From positions 1-25,247 of IMG/VR virus record IMGVR_UViG_3300034019_000557: a stretch of DNA of 25,247 nt; one strand, 5' to 3'. This document shows positions 11,632 to 20,170 of this stretch, piece after piece (position 1 is the first letter of the stretch; each line of letters starts with the position of its first letter). The translations under genes were made by a program, and so were the position numbers. The notes under the pieces were generated by a model. That model was not told the origin of the DNA. It did not search any database and saw only the letters and a list, made by a program, of their open reading frames with translations. The stretch is from a virus.

Positions 11632-11904
11632 CTACTTTTTTGCACGAATTTCATCATCATCGTCATCATCCTCATCATCACACTCTTCTGACCAAGAATG
11701 CTCTAGCACACGTTCTTGGTGCATGAGATGGATGTGGCGATCACGAGCAAAACGGTTGCCCCAACCGGCCTCGTAGCGATCCGTGTTGTCGTTATCAAGT
11801 TCGTTCTGCGCCTGCACCAGGATCTCGCCGCACTCAAAGTACTCAGACAAAATGTCTTTTGCACGTTGGATGATGGCTTGGCGTTCAGATTCTTGCGGGC
11901 TCAT
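11632..11904 (-). CDS. Small protein with Asp-rich tail
   Basis: A 90-residue protein, MSPQESERQAIIQRAKDILS at the start, helical in the first half, followed by an Arg/His/Trp-containing region and a strongly acidic run (residues 74-85, almost all Asp/Glu) before the end IRAKK. It begins with an ATGA overlap after the HTH gene. Asp runs of this kind occur in proteins that mimic DNA or bind basic partners; no family is recognised. Confidence 0.55.
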   Translation of the reverse strand: MSPQESERQAIIQRAKDILSEYFECGEILVQAQNELDNDNTDRYEAGWGNRFARDRHIHLMHQERVLEHSWSEECDDEDDDDDDEIRAKK

Positions 11905-12158
11905 AGCTTGTAATGTACCGTGGGGATAATCCTGCCGTCACACGTTTTGTGCAAAAATGTCTGTGCGGCAGCCTTGTTTCGATTAAGGACATTACGCGCC
12001 GCAGTTCTGCCCATGTTTAGGCGTTGAGCAATTTGAGTGAGCGTGTACCACCCCGGAGGAGCACACTTTGCGTGCAGAGTTTCGGCAAGCTGCGCGAGCC
12101 AGTCTCCCTTTACACGGGGAGCCGGAAGCTTCCGTCTTTTGTTTCTTTTGTCAGCCAT
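11901..12158 (-). CDS. HTH DNA-binding protein
   Basis: An 85-residue very basic protein. After a Lys/Arg-rich front (ADKRNKRRKLPAPRVKGDW) comes GWYTLTQIAQRLNMGRTAAR (37-56), a clear helix-turn-helix whose recognition helix would be MGRTAARNVLNR, then a beta-like C-terminus (IIPTVHYKL). It overlaps the phosphoesterase gene by 49 bases in another frame, longer than usual, but the HTH is outside the overlap. It is probably a regulator or DNA-binding accessory protein. Confidence 0.6.
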   Translation of the reverse strand: MADKRNKRRKLPAPRVKGDWLAQLAETLHAKCAPPGWYTLTQIAQRLNMGRTAARNVLNRNKAAAQTFLHKTCDGRIIPTVHYKL

Positions 12159-12862
12159 ACAATTGTCTCATTGTCAGTATATTCACCCCACGCCCAACCT
12201 CGACTCCATGCGGTGGTTGCGATTCTATTCTCCGCATAGCCAGCCATTTCGGGATCTCCTAGCCACCCAACAGAGTAGCCAGTCACCCCTTTAATGCGCC
12301 GACCTTCAGCGATTTGTACACGGTGAATGTGGCCCATGACAAGCTTGGTGTACCGTCCGTGACACATACGCTCGGCGGAATCCCGCAGCGCATTCTCGCT
12401 GTGAAGATAGCCGTGCTGGAAAAGAGCATCGCCTAACCCAACAAAGCCGATTTTGAGCTTGTAGTCGTACACCTTGCACTTAATCGACTTGGCTCTGTCG
12501 TGGATCTGGTGGTACACACGAGTCGCAAGTGCAGAGATGATTGCTTTGGGATGGCTCATCAGCGTGACCAGCCGGGCCTCGTGATTGCCGAGCAGGTAGT
12601 GCTGTGGACGTAAAGCGGAGATAAACGCTAGACCGTCGTTAAGGTCCGCCTCAGGATTGACGGTAGCGTCGTGACTATCGTTAGTGATAGCGCCACTGCG
12701 CAGGCACGTCATGTCGATGGCATCGCCCAGATGCAGCACCGTGTCCGGCTTCCACCGATCACGAAAGCGAAGGACTTCCTTGAGTACAGCCTGGTCGGCC
12801 ATGAAGCCGTGGCTGCATGATACTGCAAGGAAGCGTTTCCACTTCCGTGTTATGTTCGCCAT
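12110..12862 (-). CDS. Calcineurin-like metallophosphoesterase
   Basis: A 250-residue enzyme of the two-metal phosphoesterase fold. Motifs seen in order: SCSHG (15-19), LGDAID (45-50), GNHE (92-95), FQHG (148-151) and GHIHR (177-181). The first motif, normally D-x-H, reads C-S-H: the first metal-binding aspartate is replaced by Cys or Ser, all others are intact. Relatives in phages include lambda-type protein phosphatases and SbcD-like nucleases. Given SSB, resolvase and nuclease in the same array, a DNA or RNA processing role is plausible but not shown. Confidence 0.8.
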   Translation of the reverse strand: MANITRKWKRFLAVSCSHGFMADQAVLKEVLRFRDRWKPDTVLHLGDAIDMTCLRSGAITNDSHDATVNPEADLNDGLAFISALRPQHYLLGNHEARLVTLMSHPKAIISALATRVYHQIHDRAKSIKCKVYDYKLKIGFVGLGDALFQHGYLHSENALRDSAERMCHGRYTKLVMGHIHRVQIAEGRRIKGVTGYSVGWLGDPEMAGYAENRIATTAWSRGWAWGEYTDNETIVWLTKETKDGSFRLPV

Positions 12863-12865
12863 AGG

Positions 12866-13021
12866 CTATTTCTTGCGCTTAGCAGCGGCCTGCTGACGAG
12901 CAGCATCCTTCTGTACGCGATAAGCGATTGCCACAGCCTGCTTCTGTGGTTTGCCAGCGCCGATCTCGCGCCGGAGGTTTTCAGTGAAAGCTTTGTCGGA
13001 TGCGGAGTGCTTGAGTGGCAT
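12866..13021 (-). CDS. Small basic KQAVAIA protein
   Basis: A 51-residue protein, MPLKHSASDKAFTENLRREI at the start, then GAGKPQKQAVAIAYRVQ and an Arg/Lys/Ala tail. The pattern (basic start, N-L-R-x-E-I, GKPxKQAVAIA) is common in small phage proteins without known function (DUF6496-like as I recall). It sits 3 bases before the phosphoesterase start and 4 bases after the large virion gene. The high charge suggests binding to nucleic acid, perhaps in the virion. Confidence 0.65.
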   Translation of the reverse strand: MPLKHSASDKAFTENLRREIGAGKPQKQAVAIAYRVQKDAARQQAAAKRKK

Positions 13022-13025
13022 ATAA

Positions 13026-15242
13026 TTATTTTGATTGTTTCAGTTCTCGTTTAATTGCGCCAACAATATCTTTAGTTGCCTTATCCTTGGCTTCTTGTTC
13101 ACTTCTAAAAATGCCAACAAGTCGTCCATTGGAATCAAAAAGCTTATGAGACGTGTCGCTTTTGCTGACAATCTTCATTCCATTTACACCATCGGACAAC
13201 ACATATCCATCTCCAAGAGCCTCGCGACTGCTAGTCTTGTCCATGAAGGCAACAGGCATCTTCTTGCGCTCGATGTCACTAATTGCCTGTTGTTGCATCG
13301 TAGACTGCATAGCCTGAGTAATGCGCTTGGATAGCGCAAATTCTTCAGGTGAGCCAGCAGCAACTTTTGGCATTTTTAGCAGCAAATTGCGAACGCCTGG
13401 GGTTTCGTACAAACGTCCTAGTCCGTATGTAGCGCCTGCTACAAGGGCCGTACCAGCAAATCCGAGCGAATGCCCAATCATGCCAGCTATTGTTGGCAAT
13501 AACAGCTTTTGTCCAGTAGAAGGATCGTAATTAAACTCTCCAGCTCTTTTTGTAAGATTTAAATATCGAGTAAGCCCATCAATCGCGTTTTTGTCTGCGC
13601 CACTAAAAAATATGCCAGTTTGTTTTTCTGCGCTTCCAAGATTTCCAAGAAATTGCACAGGAGAAAGTTGCTTTGTTTTGTTATCTAAAGACCTAGTCGC
13701 AACGTCTTCAAGAATAGCAGCGCGAGCAGAGGCTTGGCCCTTAGCATCAAGATTTTTATACAGCAACTCAACTTCGCTTTTAGATTTACTAAACAGTAAT
13801 TTACTAGCAATTTCTTTATTTACAGTTCCTTTATTTAAGGCTGCTCTAAGTGCGGCGTCGTCTAGCTCTTTTGCCATTTCATGCAAATTAGTATTTGCAG
13901 ATTCCCACGCATTTCTATCACGCCCGCTAGCTTCAATGAAATCTCCTAGCTCTTGCTTGATTGCTCCATATACACGATCCATTGATTTGCCCGCCAATCC
14001 TTTAATTGACGCTAAATTTGGATCATCTAATAAGTCTCCAGCAAGTTTTAAATTGGCAGCTACCTGAGATGCTGTTTTCCCTTGAATCCCACTTTTAAAC
14101 GATTCAAGCTCCGTAATAACTGAAGCAAGTCTATTTGGATTTACACCATTAAGGAACTTAATTTCGTCATCAATTGCTTTGACTGCGTTTGCAGTTGAAA
14201 CTGTAACTCCAGTGCTATCAAGATCCTGCAAAATTCCTTTAACAATACTTGTGTTGGCAGAAAGTTCTGCTGCTCTTGTGGCGTTAAGGTTGGCAGTAAC
14301 ATCGCGAATTGCGTCACCTCCAACGGTTGCACTAAACTGACCAAGTAAATCTTTAACAGCTTGAGTTCTTTCTTCTGATTGCTGAACAAGTGCGGCTCTT
14401 CCTCCAACAGCTTCTCGCACGTCTTGCATTCTGCGACTTAACGGACCGCCAGGCTGAAGAACATCGGATGTACGAACAAGTCTTCCGGCAGACTCAGCCT
14501 CTGATATGGCTTGCGCAGTTTCTGCGGCAGTCATGCCTGCAACCGATGGACCTGTTGTTGGGGTTCTTGCCCCAGCAAGTTTTCCAGCAGCTAACCCGCC
14601 AGTCAGTCCTCCAACCAAGGATGCTGCAATCTGACCCTTTGTGCCTGCTCCCATTTCTTCAGCAAGATACCTTGCCCCTTCCGCTGTGGCTCCACCGGCA
14701 GCAGCGGCGGAAAGCTGTTGCAACGGCTTTTCTGCTAGCACAGCTCCAATCTTGCGTGCGGTTGCAGATGCAGCGCCTTTAAGCACATTCCCAATTCCAA
14801 TGCCAGCAGCAGTGGATGCCACAGAACTCCCGACGGATTCTGCAATACGCCCAGCTTCTGTGCTAGTTGGGTCAAGGCCCATCCGAGTGAACAGCTCACC
14901 AAAAAGCTCAGTAGGTGTTTTTAAATCAGTGCTCAGGAAGTGGTTCATCCCAAGCACCAATGGATCACCTATAAGCTGGCCTGCGGCAACGGCGGTTGCT
15001 CCCATTGCAGCCCCACCAGGAATAGGGCTTAGTAAGCCAGCAGTGGCACCTAGGGCAACTGGCCCCATTCCACGAGCTAGTCCACGAGCAACGTCTGCTG
15101 TTTCGCTAGTAGGCTCCTGCGCTGCCGTGGGCTGGCGCGAGCTTTGAGCGTATTGATTTACAGTTTGAGTGATTTGCTCAGTAGTTGCTTGGTCTGGAAA
15201 CTCCAGTATGGTGCCATCAGGCAGTACAGCTTCTTGTGGCAT
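13026..15242 (-). CDS. Large internal virion / ejection protein candidate
   Basis: 738 residues. It begins MPQEAVLPDGTILEFPDQAT, a start typical of large internal virion proteins of podovirus-like phages, then has long Ala/Gly-rich hydrophobic stretches (about 55-95 and 130-225) that may insert into membranes, and a helical C-terminal half rich in Lys/Asn/Ser. Similar proteins are ejected with the DNA. No lytic transglycosylase motif was seen. Base composition changes within the gene: 58% GC near the 5' end (15001-15060), 28% in the middle of the 3' half (13741-13800). Function is inferred from position and composition. Confidence 0.55.
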   Translation of the reverse strand: MPQEAVLPDGTILEFPDQATTEQITQTVNQYAQSSRQPTAAQEPTSETADVARGLARGMGPVALGATAGLLSPIPGGAAMGATAVAAGQLIGDPLVLGMNHFLSTDLKTPTELFGELFTRMGLDPTSTEAGRIAESVGSSVASTAAGIGIGNVLKGAASATARKIGAVLAEKPLQQLSAAAAGGATAEGARYLAEEMGAGTKGQIAASLVGGLTGGLAAGKLAGARTPTTGPSVAGMTAAETAQAISEAESAGRLVRTSDVLQPGGPLSRRMQDVREAVGGRAALVQQSEERTQAVKDLLGQFSATVGGDAIRDVTANLNATRAAELSANTSIVKGILQDLDSTGVTVSTANAVKAIDDEIKFLNGVNPNRLASVITELESFKSGIQGKTASQVAANLKLAGDLLDDPNLASIKGLAGKSMDRVYGAIKQELGDFIEASGRDRNAWESANTNLHEMAKELDDAALRAALNKGTVNKEIASKLLFSKSKSEVELLYKNLDAKGQASARAAILEDVATRSLDNKTKQLSPVQFLGNLGSAEKQTGIFFSGADKNAIDGLTRYLNLTKRAGEFNYDPSTGQKLLLPTIAGMIGHSLGFAGTALVAGATYGLGRLYETPGVRNLLLKMPKVAAGSPEEFALSKRITQAMQSTMQQQAISDIERKKMPVAFMDKTSSREALGDGYVLSDGVNGMKIVSKSDTSHKLFDSNGRLVGIFRSEQEAKDKATKDIVGAIKRELKQSK

Positions 15243-15244
15243 AA

Positions 15245-16483
15245 TTAGTCTTGTATAGGCATATAAGCGCCACCCTTCATTTCAAAACGAATGCGCTTAG
15301 GCTTTTCTGAAGTAGGGGCCGATGGAGTTTGTGGAGTTACTCTTTTTCCTTCAAGCTCAGCCTCAAGGCCAGACTTAAACAAAGGAAGCGGTTTAAGCCC
15401 GGACACTCGTCCAAACCATTCTGGGGAAGAGGAAGCTTCAAGCTCAGAAATTCTTTCGTTTCTAACGCTTGCAATGCTATTGTAATTCCCTTTAATTTTT
15501 TCAATGTAATCATCTGGACGAGCAATGAATCCTGACTTTTTAGGGTCTGCAAGATACGTCATCAAATTATTTACATTTGCCGCTCCTCCTGGCAGTGTTT
15601 GAGCCCACAACTGGTAATCTCCAAGTTCTGGGGCTCCAAGGAAAAACTCACCAATCTGCATTGCATCTGTTCCGCCAGTTCCTGAAGACTGCGTAAGCTT
15701 TGGAATCATCAACTGTAGCCGCTCTCTCTTTTTATTGGGATCTTTTTCTTTTTCAGCAGCAGTAACCTCTTTGTAAACAATCTTTGACATGTCCCTTATT
15801 TTTGCAAGGTTGTCAATTTGAGGAATGATTACCTTTGCAGATGCACTGTCATCGAATGACTTAAGGTCTTCTGGATTAACGTATGTATCAATGGTATCTT
15901 TTAAAGTCCTAAAGATAAGATCTCTATCTCTTGGATTTTGCTGCGCCATTCGAAATGCATTCTGTTGCGCTTTTGCAATTTTTTCTCTAACGGCTTGCCT
16001 GCGGCTTTCATGTTGCCGCTCTGGATACATTGGAGCCTGCTCTGGCTGTGCCATCTCCTGTGGCGCAGTTGTCTGCGCCTGGGTAGTTGGCTGGGCAGTA
16101 GGCGGCATAACTGCCTGTTCCGGTCCAAAGTCTCCACCAGATCCGCTATAACTGGTATCCATCGGAGCATTTGCTAAATTGTACTTAGCCATCTCCTGTG
16201 GAGTTAACTGCTGTGCTTGCTGTGGCGCGGCGACGGGAGCATTTGGTATATTATATTGAGCAAGCTCTTCTGGAGTTAGTTGCACTACCCGCTTGGGAGA
16301 GGCGTATGCGTACAAAGCCTCCTGTTGAGGAGTTAGTGGATAACCCATGTTTGGGTCGGAAAGATCTTCTGAAGGCGGCAAAACAGGTTGCTGTGCCCTT
16401 GCAAAATAATTATCAACCACTGTAGCCAATGGCCGAGCAGGTATTCTAGGAATATCTTCTGAAATGTAGTCGGAGAATGGCAT
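15245..16483 (-). CDS. Virion protein with Pro/Gln-rich repeats
   Basis: 412 residues. The first third is disordered and Pro/Gln-rich with a degenerate repeat: YPLTPQQEALYAYASP (48-63), QLTPEELAQYNIPNAPV (68-84) and QLTPQEMAKYNLANAPM (92-108), a short helix-forming unit. The rest is mainly helical (EVTAAEKEKDPNKKRERLQL, around 240-260) with no enzyme motif. It lies between two other candidate internal virion proteins, 2-12 bases from each, so an ejection or scaffold-like virion role is likely. No family is recognised. Confidence 0.5.
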   Translation of the reverse strand: MPFSDYISEDIPRIPARPLATVVDNYFARAQQPVLPPSEDLSDPNMGYPLTPQQEALYAYASPKRVVQLTPEELAQYNIPNAPVAAPQQAQQLTPQEMAKYNLANAPMDTSYSGSGGDFGPEQAVMPPTAQPTTQAQTTAPQEMAQPEQAPMYPERQHESRRQAVREKIAKAQQNAFRMAQQNPRDRDLIFRTLKDTIDTYVNPEDLKSFDDSASAKVIIPQIDNLAKIRDMSKIVYKEVTAAEKEKDPNKKRERLQLMIPKLTQSSGTGGTDAMQIGEFFLGAPELGDYQLWAQTLPGGAANVNNLMTYLADPKKSGFIARPDDYIEKIKGNYNSIASVRNERISELEASSSPEWFGRVSGLKPLPLFKSGLEAELEGKRVTPQTPSAPTSEKPKRIRFEMKGGAYMPIQD

Positions 16484-16494
16484 GTTAAAAAAAG

Positions 16495-17322
16495 TTATTG
16501 TCTAAAAAATGATTGATGCGCAGCCCCATAATCTACACCTCCACCCCCTCCGCCACCCATACGTTCCATTGCAGGAGCGTTTCTTAGCCGCTGCAACTGT
16601 AGCTGCCTGCCAAAGTCTACATTTCCAGCGCCAGCTCGTGATAGCATTGGTAGTGTTTGCTGTAGGTATTGTGCGCCTTCAATTGTGCCAAGCGTGTCCT
16701 TGTACTTCATCAAAGCATCAACCTGCTCTTGTTTTACTCCAGGATACAATGCCTCACGAACAGTAGGATCTTTAAGCGTGCCTTCTAAAATGCGATTGCT
16801 TTTATTTGCCGACTGTACGTCCTGAAAGTAAGACCCAATTGCACCAGCGATTGCTTGTTGTGGCATAGCACTACCACCGCCTCCGCCTCCGCCTCCAGCT
16901 CCTCCACCCATTGCTCCCATAACTGCACTGTTAATCAAAGAACCCGTAACTCCTCTTCCTAAAGCGCCAGCAGTAGTGCTCAATCCACCAGCAAGCCCTT
17001 TAACGTTCGGAGCAACCGACCCTGCACCTGTAAAAGCCCCAAGCGCACCTTTGCCAAAAGTAGATAACCCAGCGCCAAGCCCGCCCGCCATTGCCCCCGG
17101 AGCAGCTAAAGCAGCAGCTCCACCTGTAAGTGCCGTTGCTCCAACTAAAATTGCCATATTTTGCAACGCCTTTTTTTTCTGCCGCTTTTGTTCGGCTATA
17201 GCATCTTCTCTATTTTCAATGCCAGCCTGCCCCGCTCCCATTCTTGAGTACGCACTGGCAATTTGACTGGCAATTTCTTGCGGGAAATAATCTCCAGCGT
17301 TAACTTGTGAAAATCCTTGCAT
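16495..17322 (-). CDS. Gly/Ala-rich virion protein candidate
   Basis: 275 residues. After a charged helix (GIENREDAIAEQKRQKKKAL) comes a long hydrophobic Ala/Gly segment (about 55-150) including a run of glycines, then a helical domain (QDVQSANKSNRILEG and on) and another Gly run near the end. Hydrophobic Ala/Gly segments after basic helices are typical of phage ejection proteins that enter the host envelope. The gene sits in the virion block between two similar genes. No specific family is recognised. Confidence 0.5.
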   Translation of the reverse strand: MQGFSQVNAGDYFPQEIASQIASAYSRMGAGQAGIENREDAIAEQKRQKKKALQNMAILVGATALTGGAAALAAPGAMAGGLGAGLSTFGKGALGAFTGAGSVAPNVKGLAGGLSTTAGALGRGVTGSLINSAVMGAMGGGAGGGGGGGGSAMPQQAIAGAIGSYFQDVQSANKSNRILEGTLKDPTVREALYPGVKQEQVDALMKYKDTLGTIEGAQYLQQTLPMLSRAGAGNVDFGRQLQLQRLRNAPAMERMGGGGGGGVDYGAAHQSFFRQ

Positions 17323-17334
17323 ATAAATAACAGG

Positions 17335-19482
17335 TTAAACAATTTCACCGTTTTCGCGGATGAACGGCACATCCTCGCCAAGCAAATCAAAGACATTCAT
17401 CCAAAATCCTTCAACTGGCTTAAACACCCAGCCGTGTTTGTTCTGGCCGTAGTACCACTTGGCAAATGACACTAGCGGATCTGCAAACAGTTTAGACACC
17501 GTAAACTTAAACAATTTAGACTTGCGCATCAAGGGCACAAACACTTCTGCCAGCTTGTAGTAGCCACGACGATTGCGCGGCGTCACATGCTCGTCTCTGT
17601 AGCGGCGGACAACTTCATCCATCACGCCATTCCCGTAGCGAGCCTCTAGCATAATAAAGCAGCATAGGCCTCCACCACCGCCACCTGAAGGTTGGCTTGC
17701 TCTTCCTTGTAGGTATGAGGCAGCAAAGTTTGCTTGGTTGCTATACTGACTCATCGTGTTTTGATAAGGCAGCATGTTCAGCCCGGTAATCACAGGATTA
17801 GTCGGGTTAGCAATGTTTAGCCCGGCTTGAGCGTACTGATTCTGCGCTTGGTTAGCAGACGTGCCATAAGCGCCCTGTGTTGGCGGCACATTAAAATATG
17901 CGGCCATCGCTGGGGCCAGCGCCTGTTGTTGTGTGCCAAGAGTGCTTGCGGCAATGTTAGCCGCATTTGACTGTAGCGTGTTTGCAGCCTGCAAGCGACC
18001 AGACTCGGCTTCTCCTCTGGCAAGAGCTTGACCAAACTGTTGGCCCTGAATAGCAGCTTGTTGTTGCTCTCTAGTAGCAGCTTGACCAAACTGTTGGCCT
18101 TGTGCGCCTAATTCGTATTGCTCGGCTCCTGCTTGTCTGGCGTATGTCTGTGCCAAAGCTGGCTGATACAAATTGGAAATTGTGCCCATTGCCTGTTGGG
18201 CAGCAGCCTGACGCTCACGATACCGTTGGTTTGCGAGCTCTTCCCGATTGAGTACTTCCGAGGTGATTGCCTGCGGGCCAAGAGCCATTCCACGGGCAGC
18301 GTAAGCCTCGCGAGCAGCTTGGGTGGCCAGACGTTCTTGTTCTGGCGTTAAAGATCTTCCAAGGGATAGGTCCAAGTTGATTTGCTGGCCAAGACGCTGC
18401 GCTCCCTCCTTAACTCCGGGCATTGCCCCCATGTATTGGTTTACAAGGTTTTGATCAATCGTGCCAAGATCGGATTGTAACTGTGGACCTGCAACCTTAC
18501 CAAGCTCTTGGCCATAGGTTGGCCCTGCTACCTGTTGCTCAAACGCAGTAAGCTGTGGTGCCTGTGTGGCTTTTTGTGCCATCTGCGAGCCAAGCTGTCC
18601 AAGCGACTGTAGAGTCTGCTCTGCGCCCGGCATTTGAGATAAATACTGCTCGCTGTACTGCGGCATCAACTCTTGGTACTGCCCCAACTTGCCCCGCTGA
18701 ATAGCTTGGTTAAAGAGCGTGTCTGCGCGTGCCGCCAGCTCGGCAGTAGGAATGTTGGCAAACCGAGCGTCGTATTGAGCAAGCGTCTGTTGTTCTGCTG
18801 CGGTAAGTTCGGGCTTACTGCGAAGCGCACTAACTTCAGGCGTGTCTGTTGCAGCCTGAATGTTCTTGATCATCTGCTCGCGTTGAGCCTGACCTGTGAC
18901 CTGAGCTAGCTGCGGTGCGTATTGCAGTTCAAGGTTTGCCGCCTCTCCTAAGACGGCCTTCATGGCATCTACGTTCTCTTGTAGAATAGCCTTTGTGTCG
19001 GGAGGCTGAAGAGACTTGGCGTATACAGCTAGCTGTCCGATGGTGGGCGTGTCTTTGTCTCCGGGCTTTTTGCCCAAGGCAGCGTAAGCAGTTGTGCTGC
19101 CTGTCTTATAAGAGGACTCAAGTAATTTGAGCTTTTCGCCAGCTAAAGCTCTGACTTCAGCAGAATAACTTCCAGAATCAGATATGATTTCTTGTAATCT
19201 ATTCTTAGAATCTAAATATAAGTTATTCCACTGAGAAAGATATTCTCCGTCCCTTGCTTTTTCTGATTGTAATTTTGGAAGTGCTATTTCGTTAACTTGT
19301 TTTAAAAAATTGCGCTGTTTTTCGCCAAGCGTCATTGCAGATTGTTTTTTTACATATTCTGCACTTGGAACCCAACGAGTTCCATCATATGTGTATCCGC
19401 CTTGAGTTTGCCCTTCTTTCGGCGTTCCACTAAAAAGGGCGCTATATGGCCCTAAATATGTAGCAAGAGTAGGTTCTGCCAT
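17335..19482 (-). CDS. Large Gln/Ala-rich virion protein with C-terminal CFI-box-like domain
   Basis: 715 residues. The N-terminus (YDGTRWVPSAEYVKKQSA) is followed by a very long helical Gln/Ala/Leu-rich body. After a poly-Gly linker the final 110 residues form a distinct domain beginning LCCFIMLEARYGNG and continuing VVRRYRDEHVTPRNRRGYYK, LVPLMRKSK and FAKWYYGQ. It recalls the CFI-box C-terminal domain (CFIATAAYG...RxFRD...P) found on many bacterial proteins. Its role is unknown. Composition differs along the gene: 32% GC at 19201-19260, 55% at 18541-18600, so the N-terminal portion may have a separate origin. Confidence 0.55.
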   Translation of the reverse strand: MAEPTLATYLGPYSALFSGTPKEGQTQGGYTYDGTRWVPSAEYVKKQSAMTLGEKQRNFLKQVNEIALPKLQSEKARDGEYLSQWNNLYLDSKNRLQEIISDSGSYSAEVRALAGEKLKLLESSYKTGSTTAYAALGKKPGDKDTPTIGQLAVYAKSLQPPDTKAILQENVDAMKAVLGEAANLELQYAPQLAQVTGQAQREQMIKNIQAATDTPEVSALRSKPELTAAEQQTLAQYDARFANIPTAELAARADTLFNQAIQRGKLGQYQELMPQYSEQYLSQMPGAEQTLQSLGQLGSQMAQKATQAPQLTAFEQQVAGPTYGQELGKVAGPQLQSDLGTIDQNLVNQYMGAMPGVKEGAQRLGQQINLDLSLGRSLTPEQERLATQAAREAYAARGMALGPQAITSEVLNREELANQRYRERQAAAQQAMGTISNLYQPALAQTYARQAGAEQYELGAQGQQFGQAATREQQQAAIQGQQFGQALARGEAESGRLQAANTLQSNAANIAASTLGTQQQALAPAMAAYFNVPPTQGAYGTSANQAQNQYAQAGLNIANPTNPVITGLNMLPYQNTMSQYSNQANFAASYLQGRASQPSGGGGGGLCCFIMLEARYGNGVMDEVVRRYRDEHVTPRNRRGYYKLAEVFVPLMRKSKLFKFTVSKLFADPLVSFAKWYYGQNKHGWVFKPVEGFWMNVFDLLGEDVPFIRENGEIV

Positions 19483-19490
19483 ACGATTAA

Positions 19491-20168
19491 TTAGTTAAAT
19501 GATCCCCAGTGTGCAACTTGGGTTGGGTTATCTTGAAGAGCAACAAAAACAAACTCTTGGGTGCCGCTCGTGGCTGTAGCTGTTACTATGTTTGTGGCAA
19601 CTGCGCTTGGTTGAAAGTTGATCGTGGCGCTGCCAGAAAATGCCACTTTAAAGTTAAACGTTGCACCATTCTTGCAGGTTCCCGGCAACTTAATTGTCTG
19701 CACAGCAGGAGCAGTTAGAGTATACTTGTAGAACTGCGAGAATGCAGTGGACGTCGTTAGTGTCTGAGTAGCCGTGCCAGACAGTGATGCCGTAGCAAAC
19801 GATGCTAGCGGCGCAGCAGCGAGGGTGATCGCTCCAGCAGCGTTGGTGACAGTCAGATTGGATCCAGCAGTCAGCGTTGCCTTTGTAAACTGACTGGTAG
19901 TCGTGTTGCCGATTAGAAGCTGCCCATTTGTGGCCGGAGATAGAGTTCCGTTTACAGCCTGACTAAGCGTTGCACTTCTTAATGCGCCACCAGTCACGAT
20001 GGCAATTTGGGCAGATGAAAGCGAATTAACTTGCGAGGTAGCAATTGCAGCTTGATCTGTAATAGATCCCGGCAACAAGGCCGCATTGTCTACATGCGCA
20101 TTTAAGTTATCAATTGTTACAGTAGGGCTACCTGCTGAATAAGTTGTTCCTTTTTGAATTTGAGCCAT
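19491..20168 (-). CDS. Tail fibre-like / virion-associated beta protein
   Basis: 225 residues, Ala/Thr/Ser/Asn-rich with alternating hydrophobic pattern (TLTAGSNLTVTNAAGAITLA, QTIKLPGTCKNGATFNFKVA), typical of phage fibre or virion decoration proteins with repeated beta strands. Few charged residues. The start is supported by AGGAG just upstream. It follows the tail gene with 2 bases between. The N-terminus IQKGTTYSAGSPTVTIDNLN resembles the starts of fibre proteins in phages and occurs with similar wording in neighbouring structural genes. Confidence 0.55.
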   Translation of the reverse strand: MAQIQKGTTYSAGSPTVTIDNLNAHVDNAALLPGSITDQAAIATSQVNSLSSAQIAIVTGGALRSATLSQAVNGTLSPATNGQLLIGNTTTSQFTKATLTAGSNLTVTNAAGAITLAAAPLASFATASLSGTATQTLTTSTAFSQFYKYTLTAPAVQTIKLPGTCKNGATFNFKVAFSGSATINFQPSAVATNIVTATATSGTQEFVFVALQDNPTQVAHWGSFN

Positions 20169-20170
20169 AA

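Noticed and set aside
14390-15147. Plus-strand frames opposite the 738-residue virion gene
   Set aside because: They are antisense to an Ala/Gly-rich gene and consist of Pro/Ala/Ser or Leu/Gln text without structure.
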